DNA from: Nymphaea colorata
Taxonomy: Eukaryota; Streptophyta; Magnoliopsida; Nymphaeales; Nymphaeaceae
Direction: 5' to 3'
Assembly: GCF_008831285.2 (NCBI RefSeq)
Contig: NC_045142.1
Span: 24,379,876-24,441,875 of the forward strand
Length of the DNA: 62,000 nt
This document shows positions 47,170 through 58,652 of the stretch, one piece after another. Both the position numbers and the translations under genes were made by a program. Numbering within the stretch: the first letter of the stretch is position 1; each line of letters starts with the position of its first letter. Below the pieces are notes generated by a model. The model made no database searches. It was not told the origin of the DNA and saw nothing but the letters and a program-made list of their open reading frames with translations.

Positions 47170-49640
47170 TTCTCTTGGTAGACCCTCCTTTTTAACTCTC
47201 TTATGTTATTTTTTCATCTACTTATTGTCGTTGGGTTTAGAATCGTAGCTTGGGGACACTTTCCCCCCTCATACCAGTGAAGTGAGGGCGTTAGTGGTGA
47301 ACGCAGTAAGCAATCTTTGGCGGTGGCACTCAATCAAACAGTCGAGGTGGCTGCCGAGAACATTGCAACAGTTTGTATTCTAAAATTGGGGTGAGCAAGG
47401 CCTAATCGAGCTTAGATTGTTGTATATTTACTGTTGGAGCACGTATAATTATTGTTGAGTATGTTAGAATTAAGAATTGATGATTTAGAATGTATATTAG
47501 TGATGTTGCTATTTTGGGGGAAGATTATGACTATGTTGAGTAAGACAAGCACCCACGTGTATGTTTATCTCTTTAGCATTATAAGTTGATTTTCGAAGCA
47601 ATTGGGGAAACATGGTAGAAATTATTGTGGTGGGGAGAAGATTTAGAACTGTGGTAGCAAACTCGTGAAGTATGTTTTTGTTGAGGTGCACGTACGTTGT
47701 TGTTGGGGTATTGTTAGGTTGACACCTCAACTAAGGAAACATGTGACAAATGGATTAATGATCAGTTCAAATCGAAAGCACGAAGCTTGAGCCATTTGGT
47801 GATAACCTCTAGGGCTAAGAAGAGGCCTATTGAAGGGCTTTGTAGGTCGATACTACACGTCGACACCCTCTTGAGGCGATGACATGTGACTCAATGATTT
47901 TGTTTTATATTTGTGTAGATTGCGAAACTAAACTAATAGAGAATTTACAACTTATGTATGTTTGCAGGTAAACTAAGCACGTCCAATAGATCTTGAGCAA
48001 CTAGACGTGAAGCATGAGGCGTTTTGATGTGTTTGTGGATGCGCGATAGGTATGGCGGCATTCCAGGCAAATCCCTATCTGGGGCCAACGTGTGAATGTG
48101 TGTTCTTAGGATTGTGGGATCCTAGTATTGTGATGTGATTGAATGATTGTTTTGTGAGTAAATGTATATATGCATGTGAATGATTTGATATATGATAAAG
48201 CTTTGTTTTGAAAAGCTATTAAAAAACTTGTTTTGAAAACTGTTACACATTTGCATATGCATGCTATAATTGATAACTGCTTAGGACAGATGAGGTGAGG
48301 TATCGAGTCGAGTGTCTCCTCGACCTCAATTGTGCATTAAAAAACATCCTACAATGATAACTGCCTAGCACAGCTACAAGTCAACTACAGATCGAGACTA
48401 CTCTCCGGAATTTGGCTAAGTTTTGAAAGATGTGAATGTTGTGTTTGATAAAATGTGAATTATTATGAATGTAAATGTTGTGATCTGTTGCATATGTATT
48501 GCCGCGAGAATGATGCAATTGAATGAAATGGAAAGGTAATTATATTTGTATTCTTATGATGGTTAGCTAAGAATGTTAATGATATGTGTGGCCCTCGTGT
48601 GGAGGCAATTGGAGGTGTGAGTGCACTCGTGAAATGAACCAACCTCATGAGCTAGCCAGTCATTTTGTGATTGTGCAGTTATAATGATAATAATGAAAGA
48701 ATAAGATATGAGAGGCCAATGGGATGTGGCTATGTGTTTGGGAGTTGTCCCGCCTTCGCCACCGGTCTCGCTTGTTCGGAGCGAAGACGGTGCAAGGCCC
48801 TAGGGTACTACTATGTGATGTGCTTGGAGCGTTGGCCTTCCCAACCTGGGTGCCCTAGGGAGACTGAGTATGTCTCCTTGAAATTCACACACCAATGGAT
48901 GAGTGCTCTACCGCTGCAGCGAGAACGAATCCATATTGTTATGCGCCACCACGGGGTTGTCTCTCGGCTGTAGGCCGCCCGTGGTGTGCACGTGTCTGTA
49001 TTTTTCACCCAAAGAAACTGTCAATTCACTGAAGCTAATGAAAATGAAAGTATATGAATGAAATGTATGTGAATAATGTGTATGTGAATGAAATGAATGA
49101 GAATGATATATTTATGTATGTCTTGCATGTGAATTGAAATTGTGTTATCGTGGTTATTGAATGGCCTTTACATGTCGTGGTCTATGTGGGGGGCCTTCTT
49201 GGCAAATGATGTGACTATGCCCTGTCACGACATGATGATGATTTGCTTTTATAATTGCGATTATCTCATATCTGAGCCCTACCCAAGAAGGTGAGAGGTT
49301 TTTCTAGCTTGGTTCCATACTGCAAACGTTAAGCCTTCAGTTGTTTCTTTTTTTTCAGATTTTGGCAGATCCGGAGCAGTGGGTTGATGAGATGGTTTCA
49401 CTCACATTTTATTGGGGAGGTTTTTGGTCCTTTATAGTACCGACGCGTCTTATTTTGATTTTATTGATGTCTTGTTTTTGTTAGACATCAATTATGTGGT
49501 TTGGGGTATTTTTGTCATACACAGATGTGATTTTGTATAAATTGAAATTGTTATATAAATGAAAGTTGCCCAATTGTTTCAAATGACATAGTTCCCTTCT
49601 TTTTGAATTGTTGTGTTGTTGCACTTCAATGCTTTATGGT
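47170..49640. other. unidentified repetitive-looking sequence, possible solo LTR
   Basis: About 2.4 kb of base composition distinct from both neighbours, without open frames over 100 codons. It has a GC-rich patch (48700-49000) and no coding homology I can see. Length and lack of frames are compatible with a Ty3/gypsy-type solo LTR, but I could not find matching termini or a 5-bp target duplication. Confidence 0.25.
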
Positions 49641-50641
49641 TAGAAAAAAAAAATTGTTTGAGGGTCAAAAGGTACCAGTAAAGCCAAAGCATGTAGGTTT
49701 TGAATCATATAGTGGTGAAATTGAAAAGGAACTAGTTTGATCCTTCAAACCAGTAAGAATATAGTTGTGCTAGTACTGAGCTTATCCATGCAAAGGCTAC
49801 ACAAGTCCAGCAATTGATTGTTATTACTTGAGCTTCCCTTTCTTTGCTTTTTGCAATTTCAGAAAAGTATCTATAGGGTTTAGCTGAATATAGTGCAATA
49901 TATGTAAGTTGTTGACCATATTTCATAAACTACTAAACTTGCATCTTTTTGTATGCTCTTTGTATCTTGGCATGTTCGCATCCCCAAAAAACTTTTAGTT
50001 TTTGCCATGCGGTAGGAAAATGGAATTTTGTTTTTTCATCTTGCTTAAGTTTTTTGAAGAGGTACTTGTGATCATAAGTGAGTGTGAATGCATTAATACA
50101 TTGATCCTACATGATTAGAAGAGAATAATTCATTCCTACTACAACATTCATGTAAAAACAATTCTATCATCATATACATCTAAATTTATTATTTTTATTT
50201 ATAATATTGTTATAAATATTGCTATTAAAATAGAAAAGTTTTTGAAAATGGAATGGAGCTTAACAAATATTGTTATGAAAATAGAAAAGTTTTTGAAAAT
50301 GGAATTGAGCTATAGACCATCAAGCATGATTATAATATTGGGTCATTACCTAAATTTTTGGTCTTGATGAAGTCAACAATTAAAACCTTAAATCTTTGGA
50401 GAAAAATATCCAAAAGAATGAAAAAGATAAATACTCCCATAAAAAGAAAGGAGAAAAAAGAGATTTCAAAAAATCACTAAATAAAAGATTTTAAAAGAGG
50501 AGGAGATACATACTTCTCTATATATGTATATATGTATATATACATATGTATATGTATACATATATATACACGTATATAAGTGAAAGCTTTTGAAAATGAA
50601 GCATTAACTTCAATAAAGAGGAAAAGAAGTTCTTAAAAGAG

Positions 50642-50716
<75 letters not shown>

Positions 50717-52521
50717 CATACACGTGTACTCATATATGAAAATAAAAGCGGATGCTAATTTGAAGAGAAAGAGAGATTTTAGAGAAAAAGAAATAGAATA
50801 TATATATATATATATAAGAAATTTTTAGGAAAAGGCATTTAACTTGAAAAGATAAATAAAAGATTCTAGAGAGAGAAAATATTACATACATATATATGCA
50901 TTCATGTGTATATAAAAATTTGTACAATAAAATGTGGAAACATAAGGAGAGAATGATAAAAAAATATCATCATGTCCACATATACATATATAACACGTAT
51001 ATACGTATGTGTCTTCATCATATTAAAAATAAAAAAATGACTTAAAATATTCGACTTTAATTTTTATGTAGGCCGGAGAGGAACTTAGTTCATGCAATAG
51101 CCTAAACTAGGTCTCCAAAGTCTCATTAGAGAGAGTTTTTGCCTTTGAAAATCTTTTGAAGAACATGACTTCAAATATTTTTATATATAAACATGAAACA
51201 TAATTATTTTATTTGTTACATGAGAATATGTTTCTTCCACCATCGAGTATGGAAGAAAATCAAGCAACAGAATAAAGCGCTCATTAGTGATTAAGAGGGA
51301 AACTAAATGTAAGAATGACATGAAAATACATATTAACTTGTACATATTCATGTGAGTTTTCTCGGGTTGGACAAATCCTAACCTCAAACATCAACATAAC
51401 AATAGAAAAGAATCCTAACCAAAACACTCATTCTTACCGTTCATTCGTATGTAAATGGAAAAATCAATCAACTATATATATATTCTTTGTTTAAAATGTG
51501 TATGAACTAAGGCTTAGCGACAACGAAACATAAACAAAGGGAAGATCCGTGCATGCGCACGCGACACTCATAAATTCAAATTTTGTTGTCATGATTTCAG
51601 TTTTGGATTTTGAGTTTGAAATAATGAACTCGGATCTAGACTTGGATTTTGGATCTTATTTAGATTCAAGAGTTGGATTTTGAATTTAAATATCTCGTTT
51701 AAAGTTGAGTTTTGAATTTGTGTTTGGGTAGAAAGAATGCTGTTTTTTAGAAAAAAATTGGGGTGATGACATGGTGTTATTTCTTCTTAATTAAACTTTC
51801 ATTTATCAGCATTTTTAATGAGGGAGAATATTGTTTCCAGGGTTGTCCTAGGTATGCCCTTATGTTGATAGAAAAAAATTAGTTTAATCAAGCACTGAGA
51901 GGTTTTGCCTGTTACGTAGGCATAGTTAGCAATAAGTCATATGTTTCTCATGCTCATAGTCTTCCAATATCGATTCACTTTTCTTTCCCACTGGTTTTGG
52001 CTGGCATTAATGTAAAAGTGTGCTTATTTTTTAAATTCATGGCCTATTAATTGTAGGTTGAAATGTTTGAGGATCTGACAATTTTGTTTTTTCTTTATTC
52101 CAGTCATTTATGCTCTTCTGGATGTATCATTGTTACTTATGTGATTCTTGCTTTCAAAATCTGTAAAGATCTTTAATTTTTTCTCAATGAGTTGCTTATG
52201 CTTATCATGATTAGTTGCATGTTTGTGATTCTTTTCTTTAATGTTCTTAGATTTGCATATGACATCGTGCATATATTTCAAAATTTCAAAGTTGTTTAAA
52301 GAATGACAAATTTCAAAGTTATTTTACAAAAATCTACCTGCATGCGTGGCAAAGATGCTGAATTTCTTTTCTTATATCAAAATGACAAGGTGGTCTTTCA
52401 AAAATCCAACTCTTTTTTCCACATCAAAATGATTTTCTAGAAAATCCTAGTTCAACACAAATTTCATGTTTAAATAGGAAAATAGCTTGAGCAGAAAGGA
52501 AAAAACCTACTTGTTTAAAGA
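49640..52521. other. AT-rich interior of the hAT element, no gene seen
   Basis: Contains long (TA)n at about 50648-50711 and shorter TA/TACA tracts at 50517-50575. No recognisable coding sequence. Confidence 0.6.
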
Positions 52522-54440
52522 ATGACAAATTTAGAAAGAAATATCATTGAGAAAGGCAAGCAAGTATGTGATTCGAGACAAAGCTCAACAGATGTCTCAA
52601 TTGGAGTATATTTTTCTAATGAAACTTCTATGAATATGCAAGACATTGAAAATGAAGGAGTTTTAATAGATGCTCATAAAGCACTTGTAAGTGGTGCAAA
52701 AAAGATGAAGAGCAAAGATTTTTACAACATGGAATGATTTTGACAAAGTAATTATTAGTGGTGTGAAAAACAAAATGTAAGTACTCAAATGTACTATTTA
52801 TAATAGTTTATCTACATCATCAACGAGAAGACACTAATGTTTGACACGTTTTGCTAACAAAAAGCAAGCAGTTTTAAGTTTTAGACCAAGAGAGACTTTA
52901 GATGTCAAGAAAAAGCTTATAGAAATGAGTTCCAAAGTGGATGCTCAATCAATAAGAGAGGTAATCGCAAAATTAATGGCAAAGAGAGCACATTTTTCTA
53001 TAGTGGATAATTGTTGGTTTAGGTTCTTTCTTAGGCTTGGTTTTTCTAAGTGAGTGTCAATTTTAAGATTGACAGTTATGAGAGATATAATAAATTTATA
53101 TGAAGATAAAAATAAGAAATTGCAAGAACTTTTAAAGTGTGTTGATAAGATTGCTTTGACTATAGATATGTTGACATCAAATCAACAACTTAGATATATG
53201 ACATTAACAGCGCATTTCATTGATAATGGATGAAATATGCGACAATATATCATGAACTTTATTGAAGTTGAGCCACCTCATATTGGGTTGGTCTTAGCAA
53301 ATATAATTGTTAAATCTCTTGCAGATTGAGGGATTAAAAAGAAAATAATGTTTATTATAGTTGTCAACGTTTCATCAAAGGATGTTCTCGTTAGAAAATT
53401 AAAAGAAAACATGGAAAAAAGCGACATCAACTTGTATTATGGAGGTCAATTTTTTTTATGTGCGATGTTTTGCACATATTTTGAATCTGATGGTACAACA
53501 TGGGTTGAGTGTCATTAAAGATGAAATCATTAGCATTAGAGATGCATTAAAGTATATCAAAGTTTCACCTTCAAGACTCCATGGTTTTGCAGCTGAAGGT
53601 AGAGAGTTGGAAATTTTAATGGCAAAGAAGTTGATGTTACATGTATCTACTCGATGGAATTCTACATATTTTATGTTGAAAATAGCCTTTGCATATAAAG
53701 ATGGTACGTGATTATGATTTGTAGGTACGTGATTTTCTTCAAGTTTTTCATTATGTCTCCACCTTATTTTTTAGGTCAACTTATGCAATAACGAACTTGT
53801 TTTTTCTTAAATTTTAGACACTATTGCCGGAAAAGGTTGAAAATGAAGGCGGATTTATGTAGGCAATGACAATAAAAATGAGAGAAAAATTTGATAAAAT
53901 TCAAAATCTTGTAACTTGTTAATGACTATTACATCCATATTGGATCCACGCGTAAAACTCTCATTATCAAAATTTGTCAATAAAAAAATGAAAAAATGGA
54001 AATAAAAGAAAATATTTGCAAGATGCTTTTGAAACTTATGTTCAAAAGATTGAAGTAGATGTCAATACTTCTACAATATCAAGTAATTTTTAATTTGAGG
54101 TCGTGAGACTCGAGACACACAATGTGGTGGAAAAAAACTATTTTTTAAGTTCTTAGATAAAACTAAGAATGTTGTTTTTCAGGTAACCAAATTCGAGATA
54201 GACACACATTTGGAAGATAGATTGATTAACCATGATGATGATTATTATTATTCTTTTAATATTTTGCAATGGTGGAAAGATTAGAAATCCAAGTATCGAA
54301 TTATTTCACAAATAACACATGATATGTTGTCAATTCTTGCTTTCGAAAAAGCCTTTAGTACAAGAAGTTGAATTCTTAATGATAGTCATAGTTCATTGAT
54401 ATAAAAAACAGTTGAAGTTTTGTCTATTTGGATAATTGGG
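52522..54440 (+). pseudogene. hAT transposase (RICESLEEPER-like), decayed
   Basis: Recognisable pieces in order: a zone before the catalytic domain reading SIREVIAKLMAKRAHFSIVD (52949-53010), the block LTAHFID..NMRQYIMNFIEVEPPHIG (53200-53290), CFAHILNLMVQHGLSVIKDE (53469-53528), HVSTRWNSTYFMLKIAFAYK (53640-53699), and the C-terminal hATC dimerisation segment FNILQWWKD..SILAFEKAFSTRS (54257-54370). Multiple stops and frame changes separate them; at two places where relatives have Trp (after LTAHFIDNG and before GIKKKI) the codon is TGA. The N-terminal BED zinc finger was not found. It cannot encode a working enzyme. Confidence 0.8.
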
Positions 54441-55402
54441 TAAAGAATATGGTATAATTATTAGTTATTGTGATTATGATTTGTTAAATTGTTTTGTAGG
54501 TTTGATGAAGACATAACTTGTAAGATAGAAAATTTGTTATCATGTTTTTCACAAGAAAGAAATATCCAAATGTATTCATTTTGTTAAAGGGAATCATAAT
54601 TTGCATGCTCGTAGCTTTTCATTTTTCTTGTACGTGCTTTATATGCTAGTAACTCATGGTTTCATCAACTATTGTGATTATGATTTGTTACATTGTTTTG
54701 TAGGTCTGATGAAGAAATAATGTAAGGGCAATGGACATCAAAATTCTAGCAACCACATTGTTTTGTAGGTATGATACTTGTTGCACCATGATTTGTTTGT
54801 GGAATAGATCTTTACCTTAAAAACTTGTTATCATGTTTTCAAAAGTTTGAGGTATCCAAATGAGTTCATTTTGTTAATGGGAACCATAGTTTTTTATTAA
54901 AGGCTTGCAAACTCAACAACTAGCTTGATAGCATCAACCGTTGTTCTTGATGGACATTATTTGAATCATGCACATGTTGTTGACCTTATGTTGTTATGAT
55001 GTTATCATGATGGAAATAGTCTCAATCAACGTTGCACATAATGCATTATTTTGAAATTTGGTTTTGTGAATTATAACAAAGACTATCTAAACGTTGGAAG
55101 TCTTTGATCTTGCAAGCTTGACGACTACACTATAAATTCATGCAAGCAGACTAATGTTAGCCTCAAACTTTGTAATAGAATGATAAAAAGAAAGTCGGCC
55201 AGAGTCTATCACCTCAGTTGATTCCAGTACTTTTTCAATGTTAAGTTATCTTATTACTAATGATATATCATATATATCTAATTACACACTCGAGCAAAAA
55301 AAAAGTACATATATTTTTATAAAGGCTTGATCAAAGCCATATGTCAACTACGTTAGTACATTGACATTAATTAATTATGTAAGTTTTTACAAAAGCTCAT
55401 TC

Positions 55403-55530
55403 AAGTTTGTCGAGCCTTATCAAGTCAAGCTCAATTTATGACAAAGTAATAGTCCATATACTCAAACAAGTTTGTCGAGCCTTAATCAAGTCACGCTCGA
55501 GCTCAACAAGTAACTGCCAAGTCAAGCTCG
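55403..55530. repeat. subterminal ~66-bp tandem repeat at the hAT right end
   Basis: CAAGTTTGTCGAGCCTTA.TCAAG occurs at about 55402 and 55468, followed by GCTCGAGCTC-rich sequence to the terminus. Such short-repeat clusters near the ends are usual transposase-binding regions of hAT elements. Confidence 0.6.
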
Positions 55531-55624
55531 AGCTGCTTCTGTTGAGCTCAGCTCGATATTTCATCAGTCAAAATGAGCTCGAGCTGACTAAACTCGGACT
55601 CGACTTGGCTCGTGTTCACCCCTA

Positions 55625-55632
55625 AATTTGAG
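55625..55632. repeat. target-site duplication, right copy
   Basis: AATTTGAG immediately after the CACCCCTA terminus, identical to 44815-44822. The shared flank extends to AAATTTGAGTA if the ambiguous edge bases are counted. Confidence 0.85.
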
Positions 55633-56294
55633 TACAAATTACTTTTTAAAAGTGATTTTTTTTATTCAACCATGAATGTTGTCACATTGTTTGCAAGACC
55701 AGCTTGAGTTTGGTCTAGCCTTATCAAGGTTTGTCCAGGCTCGAACCAAGCAGGTCCGGTCCGAACATAGCTCCCGTGTTGCCCTAATCTGGACAGGTTT
55801 GCATGGAAGGATGTCAAGGAACTTGATTTAAATCAGATCTCTCTTCTACCCAATAACTTCGATGAAAAACTTAATTACCCTTTTGAACTCAATTGAATGA
55901 AGAAAATCTTGCCAGATTTGAATCCGGTTATTAAAAATTTAGAACCAAAACCGTGTCCAATGGAATCTTACTTGACAAGGGAATTTCCACCTCAGAATTT
56001 ATGTAGGAAAGCAAACGATATTAATATAAAATATCCATAGTCCAAGTCTGGATCTGATGGGATGTCATGTTTTGAATCTGATCCAACTTTCCTTCTTGGC
56101 ATCAAATATGTAAATCTCAGGCATAGGTGTGTTTGATTACTTCAACCTTAAATTCAAGGTGTTATGATATAGTTTCCAAGATTTTAGATCCTTAATTTCT
56201 AACAAGGTTTCAAAATCTTATGTTTGAAAGATGTATAGATTATATCACTGATTTGTAAACTTTGTATCTTGAAACACCATACCTACAAATGTGT
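55633..56294. other. intergenic, no gene seen
   Basis: Includes at 55690-55800 another GGTCTAGCC..GGCTCGAACCAAGC stretch ending GTGTTGCCCTAAT, which may be the end of a different TE. Otherwise AT-rich and featureless. Confidence 0.4.
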
Positions 56295-56714
56295 AGGGAT
56301 GCCAACATATTTCATTTGGGTCAGCTATTAGACCGAACCATTCTGAAAAAATGGGTTATGGAAAAAATTTAATATCCAATTAAAAAATTCAATCTGATTA
56401 CCAAATTTAAGAAATGACATCCGATTTAGATATACATAAACATTTCAATAGGTTTCAAATTGGGATCGGATTTATTTTTAAACAAATATTTGATATCTAA
56501 TGCTCTTACATTTTGAAAATCAGCCAAATTTAGTTCAAAATTTGGATTCACATATAAATGTACAAATCAAATTTGGATTGTGAAATCAAATTTTTTATTC
56601 AAATTCAAACATGACTTTTTTTTGTCGAATTCAAATCCAAGCATGTGAATATCCGGAAAAAAAAAGATATTGCTAAAGGTATATCTGATTAGAATGCAAT
56701 CCATTGAGATCCCT
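56295..56714. mobile_element. small non-autonomous TIR element, ~420 bp
   Basis: Starts AGGGATGCCAAC and ends ATTGAGATCCCT; flanks are AAATGTGT and AAATGTAA, an imperfect (6 of 8) target duplication. The interior has the GGATATCTGATT / TTCAAATTGGGATCGG theme shared with 1-199 and 906-1270. No coding capacity. Confidence 0.6.
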
Positions 56715-56885
56715 AAATGTAAGCCATGACGAGTTTGTCAAAACAACCCCAGCCATCCATCCAAAAGCCTGTGGACTCTCACCCTCAGCTTTCACCTCAC
56801 AACGCCTATTAGGGTGTAACATTCACAAGAACTGAATATAAGACTCCGTCCGTGCTCTGCCTGTCCAACCAGCTATGTACACACT

Positions 56886-56890
<5 letters not shown>

Positions 56891-56943
<53 letters not shown>
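56891..56943. repeat. (TA)n microsatellite
   Basis: Uninterrupted TA run of about 26 units. Confidence 0.9.
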
Positions 56944-56944
<1 letters not shown>

Positions 56945-57257
56945 TTCACTTGCTAACTCCCGGAATTTATGCATAAAAATGGCAATTTGAACAGTTCATG
57001 ACTTTCCATGTTCCTGAGTATTTCAACAAAATCAAACCCAACTTTTCCTATTGCTTACCAAACATAACCCGGCACAAATCCCAAAATTAACAAAAAAAAA
57101 CAAGCAAAACCTTGAGAGAGAGAGAGAGAGATAGACAGTGAGATGTGAACATATTTTACCGGAATGCAAAAAAAAATGACATTGTCAACTGTGGACTCTG
57201 GGGAATGTGAAGGAAAATACAAAGTCAGATCGAGCCAAATGCCTGCCGTTGGTTGCC

Positions 57258-57440
57258 TCAGAAACTGCAGCCACAGAAGAGGAAAAAGAAGCAGAGCAAG
57301 GAGGCGAGGGCCACCGACTCCACCATGGTGACGACCAGCCACAGAAGGTCGTCCACCATCGAGAAGCTCAGGAACTCCGGCCACCGGAGATCCACCGGCG
57401 ACGCCCATCTCCACCACCATGAATGGGCCTTGCTCCCCAT
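57258..57440 (-). CDS. possible small single-pass membrane protein
   Basis: A minus-strand frame runs MGSKAHSWWWRWASPVDLRW..MVDDLLWLVVTMVESVALAS.. and ends in ..LLCFFFLFCGCSF-stop. The C-terminal third is a clear hydrophobic helix with a final FCGC. Short plant membrane proteins with a VDDLLW..VTxxESVALxxMLCFFFxFCGC tail are, as I recall, a conserved uncharacterised family, and the GC content is well above the surroundings. The start at 57440 is chosen over an upstream Met at 57473 because of that likeness. No introns needed. A (GA)n tract lies just downstream. Function unknown; the call rests on family likeness from memory. Confidence 0.5.
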   Translation of the reverse strand: MGSKAHSWWWRWASPVDLRWPEFLSFSMVDDLLWLVVTMVESVALASLLCFFFLFCGCSF

Positions 57441-57473
57441 CTCCTCCCCACGTTCTCCTTCCGCTCTCTCCAC

Positions 57474-58445
57474 TCCCCCTCCCTCTTCTTTTTATTTAAA
57501 TTGTTTTTCCCACTACTGGTAAATGTGGGTATTTATAATTTCACCATAACTTCTTTTCGAAATTATGCCGAGAATAAAATATTAATTTGCAGCACGTCGT
57601 TTTAGGGGCTCTAGGGTCTCATTCGATTGTTTTGTGCCTCTAGACTGGGCTTCCAATGGATGAATTTATTTTGTTAACCTAATTTGATTTCAGAAAAAGG
57701 ATTGAGCAATTCTCCCATCATCAAAATGGTTGAAGAGTAGAACACCAATATGGAACCAAGGATAGGCAAAGCCAAAAATTTTTGTAATCAAATTTTCAAT
57801 TGGTTTTAAAGTGATTAAGTCTTGTGGCGTTATTTACAGGGGCAAGCCAATTGGTTTTAAAGTTTTTAAATTTTGATTAGGGTTAAAATATTATTTTTCA
57901 ATTTTTTTTATATAAAATAAATAAAATTTTCTAAAATTTATATGTAAATTTAAAAAAAAACTTTTTTAAGGTGAGGCCTGTCCATGTGGCCCCTACCTTA
58001 GTTCCCCTTACCTATATAATTGAATTCAAATCTATTCAGATCTAATCATTAAAAACATGGTTTTAGAGTAAACTTAGTGACCCACACCGTCCACACTTAC
58101 CTTCACCCCTGAAACCATGTGGGCAGCTGCCCACACGAACCTCCATTAACTAGTTCAGGTAACATGTCCATGCCAATAATGCAGCGGCCAGCTGGTATTC
58201 ATGTACATGCCATGAGAAAAAAAAGGCTGTAAAGATATGTCGATGAGAAGCTCAACACGTTGGCATGAACTGAAAAGTTGATTGGTCCTCCATGTGTGCT
58301 TGGGTCTTGTCGAACGATTTTTATTTGTTTTGTTTTTTTATTATTAACTAGTGAACTTGCACTTCTAGTGTTGTGGACGACCGGGTGGCCAGTGCTTTGT
58401 GCAAGAGTTGAACTAACGACTCAATATTTTAACCAACTATGCTAT
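57474..58445. other. spacer, no gene seen
   Basis: Upstream side of the putative small membrane-protein gene, then AT-rich sequence. Contains the palindrome TGTGGGCAGCTGCCCACA at 58118-58135. Confidence 0.5.
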
Positions 58446-58652
58446 AGGCATAGTGTAGCTGGTCGAGTTAGGAGGCTGTATTAAGGCATGTCTCTAGTTT
58501 AATTCTCGTGGGCGCTATGTTCATGTGTCTTAAGGCGGTAGGGGGTGACACCAAGCTTAAGGATGCACCGTTGCTATTGTTGACATCGACGCAGCTCAGA
58601 ACCCTAGGGGAAATAGGGGGACCTTCGGGCATTTTTCGGGCGATCGGTTTAA
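58446..58652 (+). mobile_element. tRNA-derived SINE, forward copy
   Basis: A-box-like GTAGCTGGTCGAGTTAGG, B-box-like CTAGTTTAATTCTCG, then a body sharing GACGCAGCTCAGAACCCTAG and TTCGGGCGATCGG with the reverse copy at 8950-9175. No tail or target duplication identified. Confidence 0.6.

Larger units (their letters stand above)
44823..55624 (+). mobile_element. complete hAT DNA transposon, 10.8 kb, with dead transposase
   Basis: Left end TAGGGGGGAACAACGA and the reverse complement of the right end TAGGGGTGAACACGAG form matching terminal inverted repeats, flanked by perfect AATTTGAG duplications. Both ends are rich in GAGCTCGAG-type subterminal repeats. Contents in order: duplicated left end, a tandem ~255-bp repeat (45226-45735), a GC-rich block duplicated with a 406-bp period (46250-47070), a long unidentified GC-balanced stretch (47.2-49.6 kb, possibly another element's LTR), AT-rich sequence (49.6-52.4 kb) and a decayed hAT transposase (52522-54440). 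The TSD and TIRs argue for one insertion event; the coding decay means it would need transposase supplied from elsewhere. Boundaries are well supported; single-element status of the interior is inference. Confidence 0.82.

Noticed and set aside
48700-49000. Possible tRNA-like sequence in the GC-rich patch
   Set aside because: No cloverleaf could be drawn and no matched A and B boxes at proper spacing.
50517-50575. Regular TATATGTATATA array, considered as CRISPR-like or satellite
   Set aside because: Simple (TA)n/(TACA)n microsatellite without unique spacers.
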